64,000 nt of DNA from Roseivivax isoporae LMG 25204 (lineage in GTDB: Bacteria; Pseudomonadota; Alphaproteobacteria; Rhodobacterales; Rhodobacteraceae): positions 1-64,000 of the forward strand of contig NZ_JAME01000002.1 of assembly GCF_000521865.1 (NCBI RefSeq), given 5' to 3'. The notes under the pieces are model-generated. The model had not been told where the DNA came from. It did not search any database and worked only from the letters and a program-made list of their open reading frames with translations. Both the position numbers and the translations under genes were made by a program. Below, piece after piece: positions 24,090 to 32,937 of this stretch. Numbering within the stretch: the first letter of the stretch is position 1; the number at the start of each line of letters is the position of its first letter.

Positions 24090-26654
24090 ATGACCTCCCG
24101 AAAAGGTTCGATCCTGCGCTCCCTGTCCCTCAAGATCGCGCTCCTCACGGTGGCTTCGATCCTCCTCGTCGCCGCGGTCGTCGCCACGATCTATTCCCGC
24201 GGGGTCGAACGCGCAGTGCTCGACGAATTGCGGAGCGCCGCCCGGGCCGAGACCATGCTCTTCCGCAGCATCGTCGTCGGCGCTGCGCGGTTCTCGCGCC
24301 CGGACCATGCCGGGCTGCTGATGGACGAGTTCTTCGTCTCCGCCAGCGACGACCTCGAGGCCGTCACCATCCTCGATGCCGGCGGGCAGGTCCTGGCGCG
24401 CGAGGCACGGGCGCTCGATGCCGGTGCGGGGGTCGACGACCTCGCCCGCGCGGCCCTGCAGGCGGGGGAGCCCGCCTTTTCCGCGGACGGTCTGACCATC
24501 GCCTACCCGATCCTCCACGGACCGGAGGAATCGGTGGTTGGCGCCGTCGCCACGCGCTGGAGCACGGCGAAAGCCATGGCCGGGATCACGTCGATCAACA
24601 ACAGGGCACTGGGTGTCGCCACGGGCGCGCTCGTGGTCACGCTGCTCTGCGCGCTCTTCGCCTACAACCTCGTGATCTCGCGGCCCGTGCGTGCGCTGCG
24701 CCAGACTGTGGGTCGCCTGCGGGACGGCGCCTACGACGACCCGGTGGCGCAGACCAGGCGGTCGGACGAGTTGGGCGAGATCGCCTCCGCGCTGGACGAG
24801 CTGCGCGTCTCGCTGGCCAATGCCGCCGAGACCCGGCGCGCGGTCGAGTACCAGAGCACCGCCTTCAGCAACGCCTCCGCGCCCATCATGCTGGTCGACG
24901 CCGACACGAAAATCGTCGAGGTGAACCGCGCGCTGGTCGACCTCCTGCGGCGCTACGCCCCCGAATTGCGGCAGGGCGCCCGGACGAATTTCGACCCCGA
25001 CGATCTGGTGGGGCGCAATGTCGACCATTTCCACGGCCACGGCCAGGGCGACCAGATCAAGAACCGCATTCGCAGCCTCGGCAAGGAAGCGCTCGAGATC
25101 GACATTCCCGTGGGCCTCGGCCGGCTGATGCTGCGGGTACAGGCGATCCATGGCGGCGATGGCACGATCATGGGCTATCTCCTCGAATATTCCGATGTGA
25201 GCGAGCTCTGGCTCAAGAACGCCATGATCGACACGATCGAGGGCAACCAGATGCTGGCCGAGTTCACGCCTGACGGCCGCGTCACCCGCATGAACGCGCT
25301 GATGCGCGATGGACTGCGCGTGGGCGAGGCCGCGATGGGCACGCGGCGACTGGCGGACCTCGTGTCGGGCTTCGGCGACGATGCGCGGCGACCGGCCGCC
25401 GTGGTGGACGCGGTCCTGAAGGGCGAGCCCTTTGCGGGCGTTGTCCAGTTGGCCTGCGCGAACGGCTCCAAGGTCTTCCTCGAGGGCAGCCTGAGCTGCG
25501 TGCGCGACCGCAAGGGTGAGGCGATCCGCCTCCTGCTCCTGGGCACCGACATCACCGCGGCGCGCGAGGCGCTGCAGGCGGCGGAAACCGAGCAGAAGGC
25601 GGTCGAGGCGCAGCGCGTGCAGGTGGTCGAGGAACTCCGGGTGGGTCTGCGCAAGCTCAGCGACGGCGACCTCACAGCCTGGATCGACACGCCCTTCGCC
25701 GGGGGGTATGACGCGCTTCGCCAGGACTTCAACGCCACCGTGCAGACGCTCGAGCGCGCCCTCGTCGAGATCGCCGAGAGCGCGTCCAACATCCGCAACG
25801 AATCTGGTGACATCAGCAACACCGCGGACGCGCTCTCGCGGCGCACCGAAAGCACCGCCGCGACGCTCGAGGAGGCAGCCGCGGCGCTCGACGCGCTGAC
25901 CACTTCGGTACGTGCGACCGCCGAGGGCGCGCTGCGTGCCGACACGGCGGTCAGCGCCGCGAAGGTCAACGCCGAGGAAAGCGGCCAGGTGGTGGTCAAG
26001 ACGGTCGCGGCCATGGACCAGATCGCGGCCTCGTCAGAAAAGATCACCTCGATCATCAAGGTCATCGACGACATCGCCTTCCAGACCAACCTGCTGGCCC
26101 TCAACGCCGGCGTCGAGGCGGCGCGGGCGGGGGACGCGGGCCGCGGCTTCGCGGTCGTCGCCTCGGAGGTGCGCGCGCTCGCGCAGCGCTCCTCGGACGC
26201 CGCGCGCGAGATCAACGGCCTGATCGCAGACAGCGGCGCCCAGGTGCGCACGGGCGTCGACCTCGTCGGCCGCACCGGAGACGCGCTGCACCAGATTTCG
26301 CAATCCGTGGCCGAGATCTCGACGCTGGTCTCGGAGATTGCGGGGTCGGCCCAGAAACAGTCGCTGAACCTCGAGGAGATCAACGCCTCCGTGAACCAGC
26401 TCGATCAGACCACCCAGCAGGTCGCCGCACGTCTCGAGGAAACCACCGCTGCCAGCGAGGCGCTGCGCAACGACGCGGTCGGCCTCGTCGAGACCATCTC
26501 TCACTTCCGGCTGTCGCGGCCGGCGGAACCCTCGGCCCGCCGCGGCTCCCCCGAGCCCGCACAGCGGGAAGGCGGCACGGCCGCGGCGCCGGCCCGCGCC
26601 GCGGCGGGCGGCGGCCGGGCGGCGCCCGTCGCGGAGCAATGGACCGATTTCTGA
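24090..26654 (+). CDS. Methyl-accepting chemotaxis protein
   Basis: This is a membrane chemoreceptor of 854 residues. It has TM1 at about 13-32, a periplasmic region to about 170, TM2 at about 172-196, HAMP ([13 protein letters not shown] onwards), two PAS-like domains (about 255-385 and 390-500), a second HAMP-like segment ([14 protein letters not shown]) and a signalling domain with the conserved tip [22 protein letters not shown]. The C-terminus ends QWTDF, matching the xWxxF pentapeptide that tethers CheR/CheB. It follows the secreted PDC-like gene and heads the che operon. The two PAS-like domains may sense an internal or redox signal. Confidence 0.93.
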   Translation: MTSRKGSILRSLSLKIALLTVASILLVAAVVATIYSRGVERAVLDELRSAARAETMLFRSIVVGAARFSRPDHAGLLMDEFFVSASDDLEAVTILDAGGQVLAREARALDAGAGVDDLARAALQAGEPAFSADGLTIAYPILHGPEESVVGAVATRWSTAKAMAGITSINNRALGVATGALVVTLLCALFAYNLVISRPVRALRQTVGRLRDGAYDDPVAQTRRSDELGEIASALDELRVSLANAAETRRAVEYQSTAFSNASAPIMLVDADTKIVEVNRALVDLLRRYAPELRQGARTNFDPDDLVGRNVDHFHGHGQGDQIKNRIRSLGKEALEIDIPVGLGRLMLRVQAIHGGDGTIMGYLLEYSDVSELWLKNAMIDTIEGNQMLAEFTPDGRVTRMNALMRDGLRVGEAAMGTRRLADLVSGFGDDARRPAAVVDAVLKGEPFAGVVQLACANGSKVFLEGSLSCVRDRKGEAIRLLLLGTDITAAREALQAAETEQKAVEAQRVQVVEELRVGLRKLSDGDLTAWIDTPFAGGYDALRQDFNATVQTLERALVEIAESASNIRNESGDISNTADALSRRTESTAATLEEAAAALDALTTSVRATAEGALRADTAVSAAKVNAEESGQVVVKTVAAMDQIAASSEKITSIIKVIDDIAFQTNLLALNAGVEAARAGDAGRGFAVVASEVRALAQRSSDAAREINGLIADSGAQVRTGVDLVGRTGDALHQISQSVAEISTLVSEIAGSAQKQSLNLEEINASVNQLDQTTQQVAARLEETTAASEALRNDAVGLVETISHFRLSRPAEPSARRGSPEPAQREGGTAAAPARAAAGGGRAAPVAEQWTDF

Positions 26655-26717
26655 CGCGGCGCGCGCCGACGAGCCGGCGTGCGGACCGAGAGACCCGATG
26701 GCCCGAGGAGCGACCGG

Positions 26718-27260
26718 ATGCCCGATGCCCAGACACGCGACGACCTCGACAATGCCCGGACGCACCTCGTGGTGCAGGGCGAGTACGAGGTGACCGACGA
26801 CCCGGGTGTGGTTCTTTCCACGCTTCTCGGCTCCTGCGTGGCGACCTGCCTGTGCGACCCGGTCGCGCGCGTGGGCGGCATGAACCACTTCCTGCTCGCG
26901 GAGGGTGACGGTTCCGGTCGGTTCGACGAGCGCTACGGCACCTACGCGATGGAAGTCCTGATCAACGCCCTGCTCAAGCGCGGCGCGCGGAAGTCGCGGC
27001 TCGAGGCGAAGCTCTTCGGCGGCGCGGCCATGGCCGGACGTATGGCGCGGATCGGCGAGAGCAACTGCGCCTTCGCGCTGAACTTCCTCGAGACCGAGGC
27101 GATCCGCCTCGTCTCGAGCAGCCTCGGCGGCGAGCGGGCCCGGCGCATCCGCTACGTGCCCACGACCGGACATGCCCGGCTCCTCTTCGTGCGCGACGAG
27201 CTTCCCCCGCTCAGCGCCGCCCCTGCGGGCGCGCCGCAGGGCGACGTCACGCTGTTCTAG
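26718..27260 (+). CDS. cheD: Chemoreceptor glutamine deamidase CheD
   Basis: CheD deamidates Gln residues of chemoreceptors to methylatable Glu. The product has 180 residues from ATG 26718, which follows AGGAG; an earlier in-frame ATG at 26679 lacks a site. The catalytic set is present: Thr35 and Cys40 in STLLGSC, and His57 in GGMNHFLL. It is between the MCP and STAS genes of the operon. Confidence 0.94.
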   Translation: MPDAQTRDDLDNARTHLVVQGEYEVTDDPGVVLSTLLGSCVATCLCDPVARVGGMNHFLLAEGDGSGRFDERYGTYAMEVLINALLKRGARKSRLEAKLFGGAAMAGRMARIGESNCAFALNFLETEAIRLVSSSLGGERARRIRYVPTTGHARLLFVRDELPPLSAAPAGAPQGDVTLF

Positions 27261-27271
27261 AAAGGTTCGCA

Positions 27272-27547
27272 ATGACCACGGACATCCTCCTGCCGGACAA
27301 GCTCGACACCGACGCGGCGGCACCGCTCTTCGACGTGCTCGCCGAGGCGCTGGGAACCGACGCGACGCTCGACGGTCGCGGTTGCCGCGGCATCGGCACG
27401 CTCTGCGCGCAGGTGCTCCTGCTGTTCGTGCGCGCCTCGGAAGGACACGGCACGACGATCCGGCTTCTGCCCTCGGACGGGCTGGCCGACGACCTCAGGC
27501 TGCTCGGCCTCGACGGCCTGCTGCCGGACCAGGGAGAGCATGCATGA
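27272..27547 (+). CDS. STAS-domain protein in che operon
   Basis: This 91-residue single-domain protein is of STAS type (anti-sigma factor antagonist fold): a strand-rich start LLPDKLDTDAAAPLFDVL, a central LDGRGCRGIGTLCAQVLLLF and a C-terminal helix. The phosphorylatable Ser of typical DSSG motifs is not apparent in CRGIGTL, so it may bind a partner without a phospho-switch. Its last codons overlap the start of cheY by 4 bp. STAS proteins are common in alphaproteobacterial che operons but their role is unclear. Confidence 0.75.
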   Translation: MTTDILLPDKLDTDAAAPLFDVLAEALGTDATLDGRGCRGIGTLCAQVLLLFVRASEGHGTTIRLLPSDGLADDLRLLGLDGLLPDQGEHA

Positions 27548-27912
27548 CGCTGAAGATCCTTGCCATCGACGATTCCCGCACGATCCGCGAGATGCTCCGG
27601 CTCTGCCTCGTGCGCGCGGGGTTCGACGTCTACACTGCGGAGGACGGCGTGGACGGGCTCGAATCGCTCGACGAGGTCGATCCCGATGTGGTCATCACCG
27701 ACATCAACATGCCGCGGCTCGACGGCTTCGGCGTGATCAGCGCGATCCGTGCCGCAGAATCGCGTGCAAGCCTGCCGATCCTCGTGCTCACCACCGAGAG
27801 CGCGGCGGAGCTCAAGGAACGTGCCCGCCGCAGCGGCGCCACGGGCTGGATCGTCAAGCCGTTCGACGACGTCAAGCTCGTCGCCGCGATCCGCCGCATC
27901 GCAGCCATGTGA
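27544..27912 (+). CDS. cheY: CheY response regulator (first)
   Basis: This 122-residue single receiver domain has the acidic pair Asp9/Asp10 (AIDDSRT), phosphoacceptor Asp53 (ITDINMP), Thr in LTTESA and Lys in WIVKPF. It would carry the phosphoryl signal from CheA either to the flagellar motor or as a phosphate sink. The start overlaps the STAS gene by 4 bp and cheA follows after 8 bp. Confidence 0.93.
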   Translation: MTLKILAIDDSRTIREMLRLCLVRAGFDVYTAEDGVDGLESLDEVDPDVVITDINMPRLDGFGVISAIRAAESRASLPILVLTTESAAELKERARRSGATGWIVKPFDDVKLVAAIRRIAAM

Positions 27913-27920
27913 GTGCCGCC

Positions 27921-30101
27921 ATGTCCTCGCTCGACGACATCAAGCAGACCTTCTTCCTCGAATGCGAGGAATTGCTCGAGGCCCTGAATGACGGGCTCGC
28001 CGACATCGAGGCGGCGATCCCCGACGACACGTTCGACACGGAGACGATCAACGCCGTGTTCCGGACGGTACATTCGATCAAGGGGGGCGCGGCGTCCTTC
28101 GGGCTCGAGCCCATTGTCCGGTTCTCCCACTGTTTCGAGACGGTCCTCGATCTGATGCGTTCCGGCAAGGTGCGGCCGGACACGACGAACGTGCGCGTGC
28201 TGCATCGCGCCGCGGATCACCTTGCCGATCTCGTCGCCGCGAGCCGGTCCGACACGCCGCTCGATGCCGCAGCCGGCGATGCGCTGCTTGCGCAGCTGAA
28301 CGCGCTCGCAGGACATGCGCCGCAGGTCGCGGCACCCGTCGTCCCGATCCCGGACGTCACGTCCGCGGGTCCCGACGACGGGGATCTGGCGTTCCTGCCA
28401 TTGGCGATCCCGTTCGACTTCGACCCTGCAGGGGCGGGGGAGCCGATCCCGCGCACGTTCCGCATCGAAATGACCTGTTCGCGCGAGCTCTTCGCGAACG
28501 GGCACGACCCGGTCCACCTCTTCCGGGAACTTGCGGCGCTGGGCGATCTGACGGTCGAGGCGGACCTGTCCGCGCTGCCCGACTTCGATGCGCTCGATCC
28601 GCTCGTGTGCCTGCTGTCCTGGCGCCTCGAACTCCTGAGCGAGGCCAGCGAGGAGGACCTGCGCGAGATATTCGAGTTCGTCGAGGGACTGGCGCAGGTC
28701 CGGATCGAGGCATCCTCCGGTGCACAGGACGCGACCGGCAGTCAAGACGCGGTGGAGGCGCCGCACGAGCTGCCGCCACCGCCGGTCGCCACCTTCGATG
28801 CAGATCCGGCGGCCCGACCACCGGCGCCTGAAACGTCGGAGGCCGACGCGCCCAGCACGCGGCGCGAGGCGAAGGCCGCCCCCGGGCGGGCACCGAAATC
28901 GACCGTGCGCGTGGATCTCGACCTCGTCGACAGCCTGATCAACATCGTGGGCGAGCTGGTCATCAACCAGTCGGTCCTGAGCCAGAGCCTGAGCGACGCC
29001 AACGTTGCGCACCGGTCCGAGATCGGCGGTTCCCTCGACGAGTACAAGAACCTCGCGCTGCAGATCCAGGAATGCGTCATGTCGCTGCGGGCGCAATCGG
29101 TGAAGCAGCTGTTCCAGCGCATGGCGCGGATCGTGCGCGAGACGTCCGAGATCGCCGGCAAGTCCGTCGCCTTCGAGACCGATGGAGAGGACACCGAGAT
29201 CGACAAGACCGTCATCGAGCGGCTGATCGAGCCCCTCACCCACATCCTGCGCAACGCCATCGATCACGGGCTCGAGGCTCCGGACAGGCGCCGCGCCGCC
29301 GGCAAGACGCCCACCGGCACGGTGCGCCTGTCGGCCGGTCACCGGTCGGGGCGGGTGGTCATCGAGGTGTCGGATGACGGGTCGGGCATCAACCGGCCCA
29401 AGGTGCAGGCGATCGCGGTGAAGAAGGGCCTGATCGCCCCCGATCTGCAGCTGTCCGACAACGAGATCGACCGGCTCCTCTTCCTGCCGGGCTTCTCCAC
29501 CGCGGACAGCGTGACCGATCTGTCCGGACGCGGCGTCGGCATGGACGTCGTGCGCAGCGAGATCCAGAAACTCGGCGGACGCGTGGGCATCTTCTCGCAT
29601 CCGGGGAAGGGCACGACGTTCTCGATCTCGCTGCCGCTCACGCTCGCCGTGCTCGACGGGATGGTGGTCGACGTGGCCGGCCAGACCATGGTCGTGCCGA
29701 TCACCTCGGTGGTCGAGACGATCCGCCCCGACCTGTCCGACCTGCACATGATCGGTGCGACGAGCCAGGTGATCAAGGTGCGCGACGCGCTGGTGCCGAT
29801 CGTCGACCTGGGCATGATCTTCTCGTACCGCGACGAGCCGGTCGACCGCGCGCGCATGGTGATCCTGCTCGTCGAGACCGAGCAGAGCGAACGCTGGGGG
29901 CTCGCGGTCGACCGGATCATCGACCAGCGCCAGGTGGTCATCAAGAGCCTCGAAGGCAATTACGGTCATGTCGACGGGGTGGCCGCGGCCACCATCCTCG
30001 GCGACGGCAAGATCGCCCTCATCATCGACCCCGAGGAGACCGCGCGCATGGCCGACAGCGGGTCGGCGGTCGCCTCACTCATGTCGGCCGCGGGAGGTTG
30101 A
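27921..30101 (+). CDS. cheA: Chemotaxis histidine kinase CheA
   Basis: This 726-residue kinase has P1 HPt with His51 (RTVHSIKGGAASFG), a variable P2-like region (about 150-310, ending in a Pro/Ala-rich linker), dimerisation P3 from about 330 (RVDLDLVDSLINIVGELV), HATPase P4 with N box HILRNAIDHGLE and G boxes SDDGSGI and GRGVGMDVV, and a CheW-like P5 (about 570-710). It phosphorylates the CheY proteins in response to MCP/CheW. ATG 27921 is 8 bp after cheY. Confidence 0.95.
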   Translation: MSSLDDIKQTFFLECEELLEALNDGLADIEAAIPDDTFDTETINAVFRTVHSIKGGAASFGLEPIVRFSHCFETVLDLMRSGKVRPDTTNVRVLHRAADHLADLVAASRSDTPLDAAAGDALLAQLNALAGHAPQVAAPVVPIPDVTSAGPDDGDLAFLPLAIPFDFDPAGAGEPIPRTFRIEMTCSRELFANGHDPVHLFRELAALGDLTVEADLSALPDFDALDPLVCLLSWRLELLSEASEEDLREIFEFVEGLAQVRIEASSGAQDATGSQDAVEAPHELPPPPVATFDADPAARPPAPETSEADAPSTRREAKAAPGRAPKSTVRVDLDLVDSLINIVGELVINQSVLSQSLSDANVAHRSEIGGSLDEYKNLALQIQECVMSLRAQSVKQLFQRMARIVRETSEIAGKSVAFETDGEDTEIDKTVIERLIEPLTHILRNAIDHGLEAPDRRRAAGKTPTGTVRLSAGHRSGRVVIEVSDDGSGINRPKVQAIAVKKGLIAPDLQLSDNEIDRLLFLPGFSTADSVTDLSGRGVGMDVVRSEIQKLGGRVGIFSHPGKGTTFSISLPLTLAVLDGMVVDVAGQTMVVPITSVVETIRPDLSDLHMIGATSQVIKVRDALVPIVDLGMIFSYRDEPVDRARMVILLVETEQSERWGLAVDRIIDQRQVVIKSLEGNYGHVDGVAAATILGDGKIALIIDPEETARMADSGSAVASLMSAAGG

Positions 30102-30104
30102 GTG

Positions 30105-30575
30105 ATGACGGATGCTCTCGACATGCAAGGCAACGCGACGCGCGAACTGGTGTCCTTCGCCATCGGCGAGCAGGATTTCTGCATGGACATCATGCTGGTG
30201 CGCGAGATCCGCGGCTGGACCAACGTCACCATGCTGCCGCACGCCCCGGCGCACATCCTGGGCGTGATCAACCTGCGCGGCGCGGTGGTGCCGATCGTGG
30301 ACCTCGCCGCGCGCCTCGGGCTCGAGCCCATCACCCCGACCGAGCGGCACGTCATCATCATCGCGGTGCTCGGCGACCAGACCGTCGGCTTCCTGGTCAG
30401 CGCGGTCTCGGACATCATCGGCATCTCGCCGAGCGAGATCCAGTCGCCGCCCCGGGCGACCTCCGAGAACGCCGCGGACTTCATCGAGGGGGTGATCGCG
30501 GACGAGCGGCGCATGCTGCGCATCCTCAACATCGCGTCGGTCCTGCCGAGAACAAGGGTGGTCGAGGAGGCATGA
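30105..30575 (+). CDS. cheW: Chemotaxis adaptor CheW
   Basis: This 156-residue coupling protein joins MCPs to CheA. The beta-barrel pattern is clear: ELVSFAIGEQDFCMDIMLVREI, HILGVINLRGAVVPIVDL, VGFLVSAVSDIIGI. ATG 30105 follows GGGAGG; a GTG one codon earlier is possible. The coding region starts 3 bp after the cheA stop and its end overlaps cheR by 4 bp. Confidence 0.94.
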   Translation: MTDALDMQGNATRELVSFAIGEQDFCMDIMLVREIRGWTNVTMLPHAPAHILGVINLRGAVVPIVDLAARLGLEPITPTERHVIIIAVLGDQTVGFLVSAVSDIIGISPSEIQSPPRATSENAADFIEGVIADERRMLRILNIASVLPRTRVVEEA

Positions 30576-31474
30576 CCCCGTCGCTGCCCGCCGAGACGGC
30601 CGCGTGGACCGGCGCCTACGACTGCGCCTTCACCGACCGCGATTTCGCCGAGATCAGCGCGATGCTGCGCACGGATGCCGGCATCTCGCTCGGGCCGGAG
30701 AACCGGCAGCTGGTCTTCGCCCGGCTGGTCAAGCACGTGCGGCGGCTCGGGCTGTCGTCCTTCGCGGACTATGTCGACCTCGTGCGGCACGGCGACCCTG
30801 CGGAACGTTACGGCATGGTCATGTCGCTGACCACGCACACGACGCGCTTCTTCCGCGAGGGCCAGCATTTCGACATCCTCGCCCGCGACGTGCTGCCCGG
30901 GCTCGTCGACCGGGTGCGCGGCGGCGGGCGGCTCCGGCTCTGGTCGGCGGGCTGTTCCACCGGAGAGGAGGCCTACAGCATCGCCGCGGTCCTTCTCGGC
31001 GCCTTTCCCGATGCCGGGCGGTTCGACGTGCGCATCCTTGCCACGGATATCAGCCGAGAGGTCCTCGAGGTCGCGGCACTCGGCCGCTACCGCGATGCAG
31101 GCCTGAATGCGGTACCCGAAACGCTGCGTCCCGTCCTCTTCGAGCCGGGCGGCGCGGACATGGTGCAGGTCCGGGCGGACGTGCGGCGCCTGGTCAGCTT
31201 CCGCTACATGAACTTCATGGAGCCCTGGCCCATGCGCGGGCCCTTCGACGCCATCTTCTGCCGCAACGTGGCAATCTACATGGACGAGGGCACGCAGGCG
31301 CGCATCTGGCGCGGCCTCGAACAGGTGCTGGGCCCCGAGGGATACCTCTTCATCGGTCACTCGGAACGGCTCGGTCCGGAATTCCGCGACCGGCTCGAAC
31401 TGTGCGGCAAGACGACGTTCCGGCGCCCGCGTGCGCCCAAACCAGACAGCAGGACGCTTACCCATGTCACTTAA
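30572..31474 (+). CDS. cheR: Chemotaxis methyltransferase CheR
   Basis: CheR methylates chemoreceptor glutamates using S-adenosylmethionine. The 300 residues comprise an N-terminal helical domain (about 25-95) and a Rossmann methyltransferase domain with LWSAGCSTGEEAYSIA, ILATDISREVLEVA and AIFCRNVAIYM, all CheR hallmarks, plus TTHTTRFFRE. ATG 30572 overlaps the cheW stop. No cheB methylesterase accompanies it in this operon. Confidence 0.95.
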   Translation: MTPSLPAETAAWTGAYDCAFTDRDFAEISAMLRTDAGISLGPENRQLVFARLVKHVRRLGLSSFADYVDLVRHGDPAERYGMVMSLTTHTTRFFREGQHFDILARDVLPGLVDRVRGGGRLRLWSAGCSTGEEAYSIAAVLLGAFPDAGRFDVRILATDISREVLEVAALGRYRDAGLNAVPETLRPVLFEPGGADMVQVRADVRRLVSFRYMNFMEPWPMRGPFDAIFCRNVAIYMDEGTQARIWRGLEQVLGPEGYLFIGHSERLGPEFRDRLELCGKTTFRRPRAPKPDSRTLTHVT

Positions 31475-31850
31475 GAACTCGCTCTCGGTGATGGTCGTCG
31501 ACGACATGAGCACGAGCCGCTCGCTCATCCTCATGGCGCTGGAACAGATCGGCATCAAGAACGTCGATTTCTGCAAGGACGGCCAGTCCGCGCTGCAGAA
31601 ACTCGCGGCAAAGCCCGTGCACATCGTCATCTCCGACTACAACATGCCGGGGCTGAACGGCCTGCAGCTGCTGAAGGCGCTGCGCGAGAACAAGACGACG
31701 CAGCGCATCGGCTTCGTGCTCGTCAGCGGCCGGCTCGACAACGAGATCCTGACCACCGGCAAGAAGCTCGGCCTCAACAACTTCATCCAGAAACCCTTCG
31801 ACACCAACCAGATGCGCACCTGCCTTCAAGCGGTGGTCGGGCCGCTGTGA
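31464..31850 (+). CDS. cheY: CheY response regulator (second)
   Basis: This 128-residue receiver domain resembles canonical CheY more than the first copy does: Asp13/Asp14 (VVDDMSTSR), phosphoacceptor Asp58 (ISDYNMPG), Ser in LVSGRLD and Lys in FIQKPFD. ATG 31464 overlaps the cheR end by 11 bp. The gene after it overlaps by 4 bp, suggesting a direct functional link. It is the better candidate for the motor-binding CheY (inference from sequence type). Confidence 0.92.
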   Translation: MSLKNSLSVMVVDDMSTSRSLILMALEQIGIKNVDFCKDGQSALQKLAAKPVHIVISDYNMPGLNGLQLLKALRENKTTQRIGFVLVSGRLDNEILTTGKKLGLNNFIQKPFDTNQMRTCLQAVVGPL

Positions 31851-32218
31851 CCGATCCGCGTCCCATCCGGCCTGCGGCGGTGCCGCTGGCCGACCTCTTC
31901 CGGCGGCTCTCGACCGAGATCCTGCGCCTCGAGGAGGATGGCCTCGTGGTCGAGGACTGGATCACGCGCAGCCTGCAGGCCGGCGCGGCGGGCCCCTCCA
32001 TGGACCCGCTCACCCTGCAGCGGCTCGATCGCAAGCTGCAGACCCTGCGCGAACTGGGCGAGCTTCTCGAGAAGGTGGCCGAGACGGTACCGCCGGGCCT
32101 TGCGCTCGACATCGGGGAACTCTTGCAGGGCCTGCGGTTGCGCGACCTCGCACGCGCCCTCGACGGGCAGGACCATGCGCGCCCGGGCGCGGCGGATGGC
32201 GAGGTCGACTTCTTCTGA
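31847..32218 (+). CDS. Small helical chemotaxis protein, possible CheY phosphatase
   Basis: This encodes 123 residues starting with GTG overlapping the cheY stop. It is predicted all-helical, with a central amphipathic helix DPLTLQRLDRKLQTLRELGELLEKV (positions about 53-77, quoted in part as LDRKLQTLREL) and an acidic/aromatic C-terminus GEVDFF after a flexible linker. The DxxxQ spacing in DRKLQ and the acidic C-terminal tail recall CheZ, whose active Asp/Gln are four apart and whose tail binds CheY. Overall similarity is too weak to name it. It is the last gene of the operon. Confidence 0.6.
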   Translation: MTDPRPIRPAAVPLADLFRRLSTEILRLEEDGLVVEDWITRSLQAGAAGPSMDPLTLQRLDRKLQTLRELGELLEKVAETVPPGLALDIGELLQGLRLRDLARALDGQDHARPGAADGEVDFF

Positions 32219-32937
32219 CCGGGGGCCGGCCGGCGTGCGTCCGCCCGCAAATCGCCGCATTCCGCGCCGCTGGCGCGCTGCCCGATTTCCGTCCGATTCG
32301 CCTGCCGCTCCCGGTCTGACGCGTCGAAGCGCACGCAAACGCGGAACAAATGCGCGATGTGAGGCGCATTGACGGCTTTCAAGACAACAATGACGTGCAT
32401 TCGGATCCGCGCACTGCCGCAATTGCGCGCCGTGCCGCCCGATTTGCAGATCGTTTCCGGTATGGAAACCTAATCCGCGTCCCGAGTCGGCATTTGCCTT
32501 GTTTTCCGAAGCGCGGAGATGGGCATTGTCCCGGCGTTTGGAACGAACCTTCAATCAGAACGTGTCGAGATCGGCAAAAATGCGCCGCAAAGCGGGCAGG
32601 GCGGCCCTGATCAAGACGCTTTTCCGACACTTTTGCTCTTTGTGCCCCGGTGCGCTGCGGCTAAGACTCGGATCACGCCCGACTGGGGGGCGACAACAAT
32701 AGGCCACGGGGGCGGCCGCCAGCATGAAGTGAGTTCGCAGGGATGCGACGGGTCGCATGTGCCGGGCAATCGGCCGTGCTCCGACGGGATCGGCTTGCCT
32801 GACGGCAGGTTCGGGCCCGACGACGATCCATCCTCCGGCAGCCCGTCATGCGTGCAGACCAAGGTACCGGATCAAACGGTGCCGCAACGCCGCCGTGCCG
32901 GGGATGCGTCCCGGTTGTTTTTTGGAAGGGTCGAGTA
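32219..32937. other. 719-bp non-coding region with palindromes
   Basis: No frame here has a ribosome site and plausible composition. Base composition is lower in GC than the flanks between about 32340 and 32700. Two clear inverted repeats are visible: AATGCGC-8-GCGCATT (32349-32370) and ATGCGAC-2-GTCGCAT (32743-32758). The region should contain the promoter of the Hint/RTX gene and the end of the che transcript; an sRNA is possible but no rho-independent terminator supports one. Confidence 0.5.
32743..32758. promoter_or_regulatory. Perfect palindrome upstream of Hint/RTX gene
   Basis: ATGCGAC and GTCGCAT are separated by two bases, giving a 16-bp near-perfect dyad 180 bp before the Hint gene ATG. 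It suits a dimeric DNA-binding protein. Confidence 0.35.
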
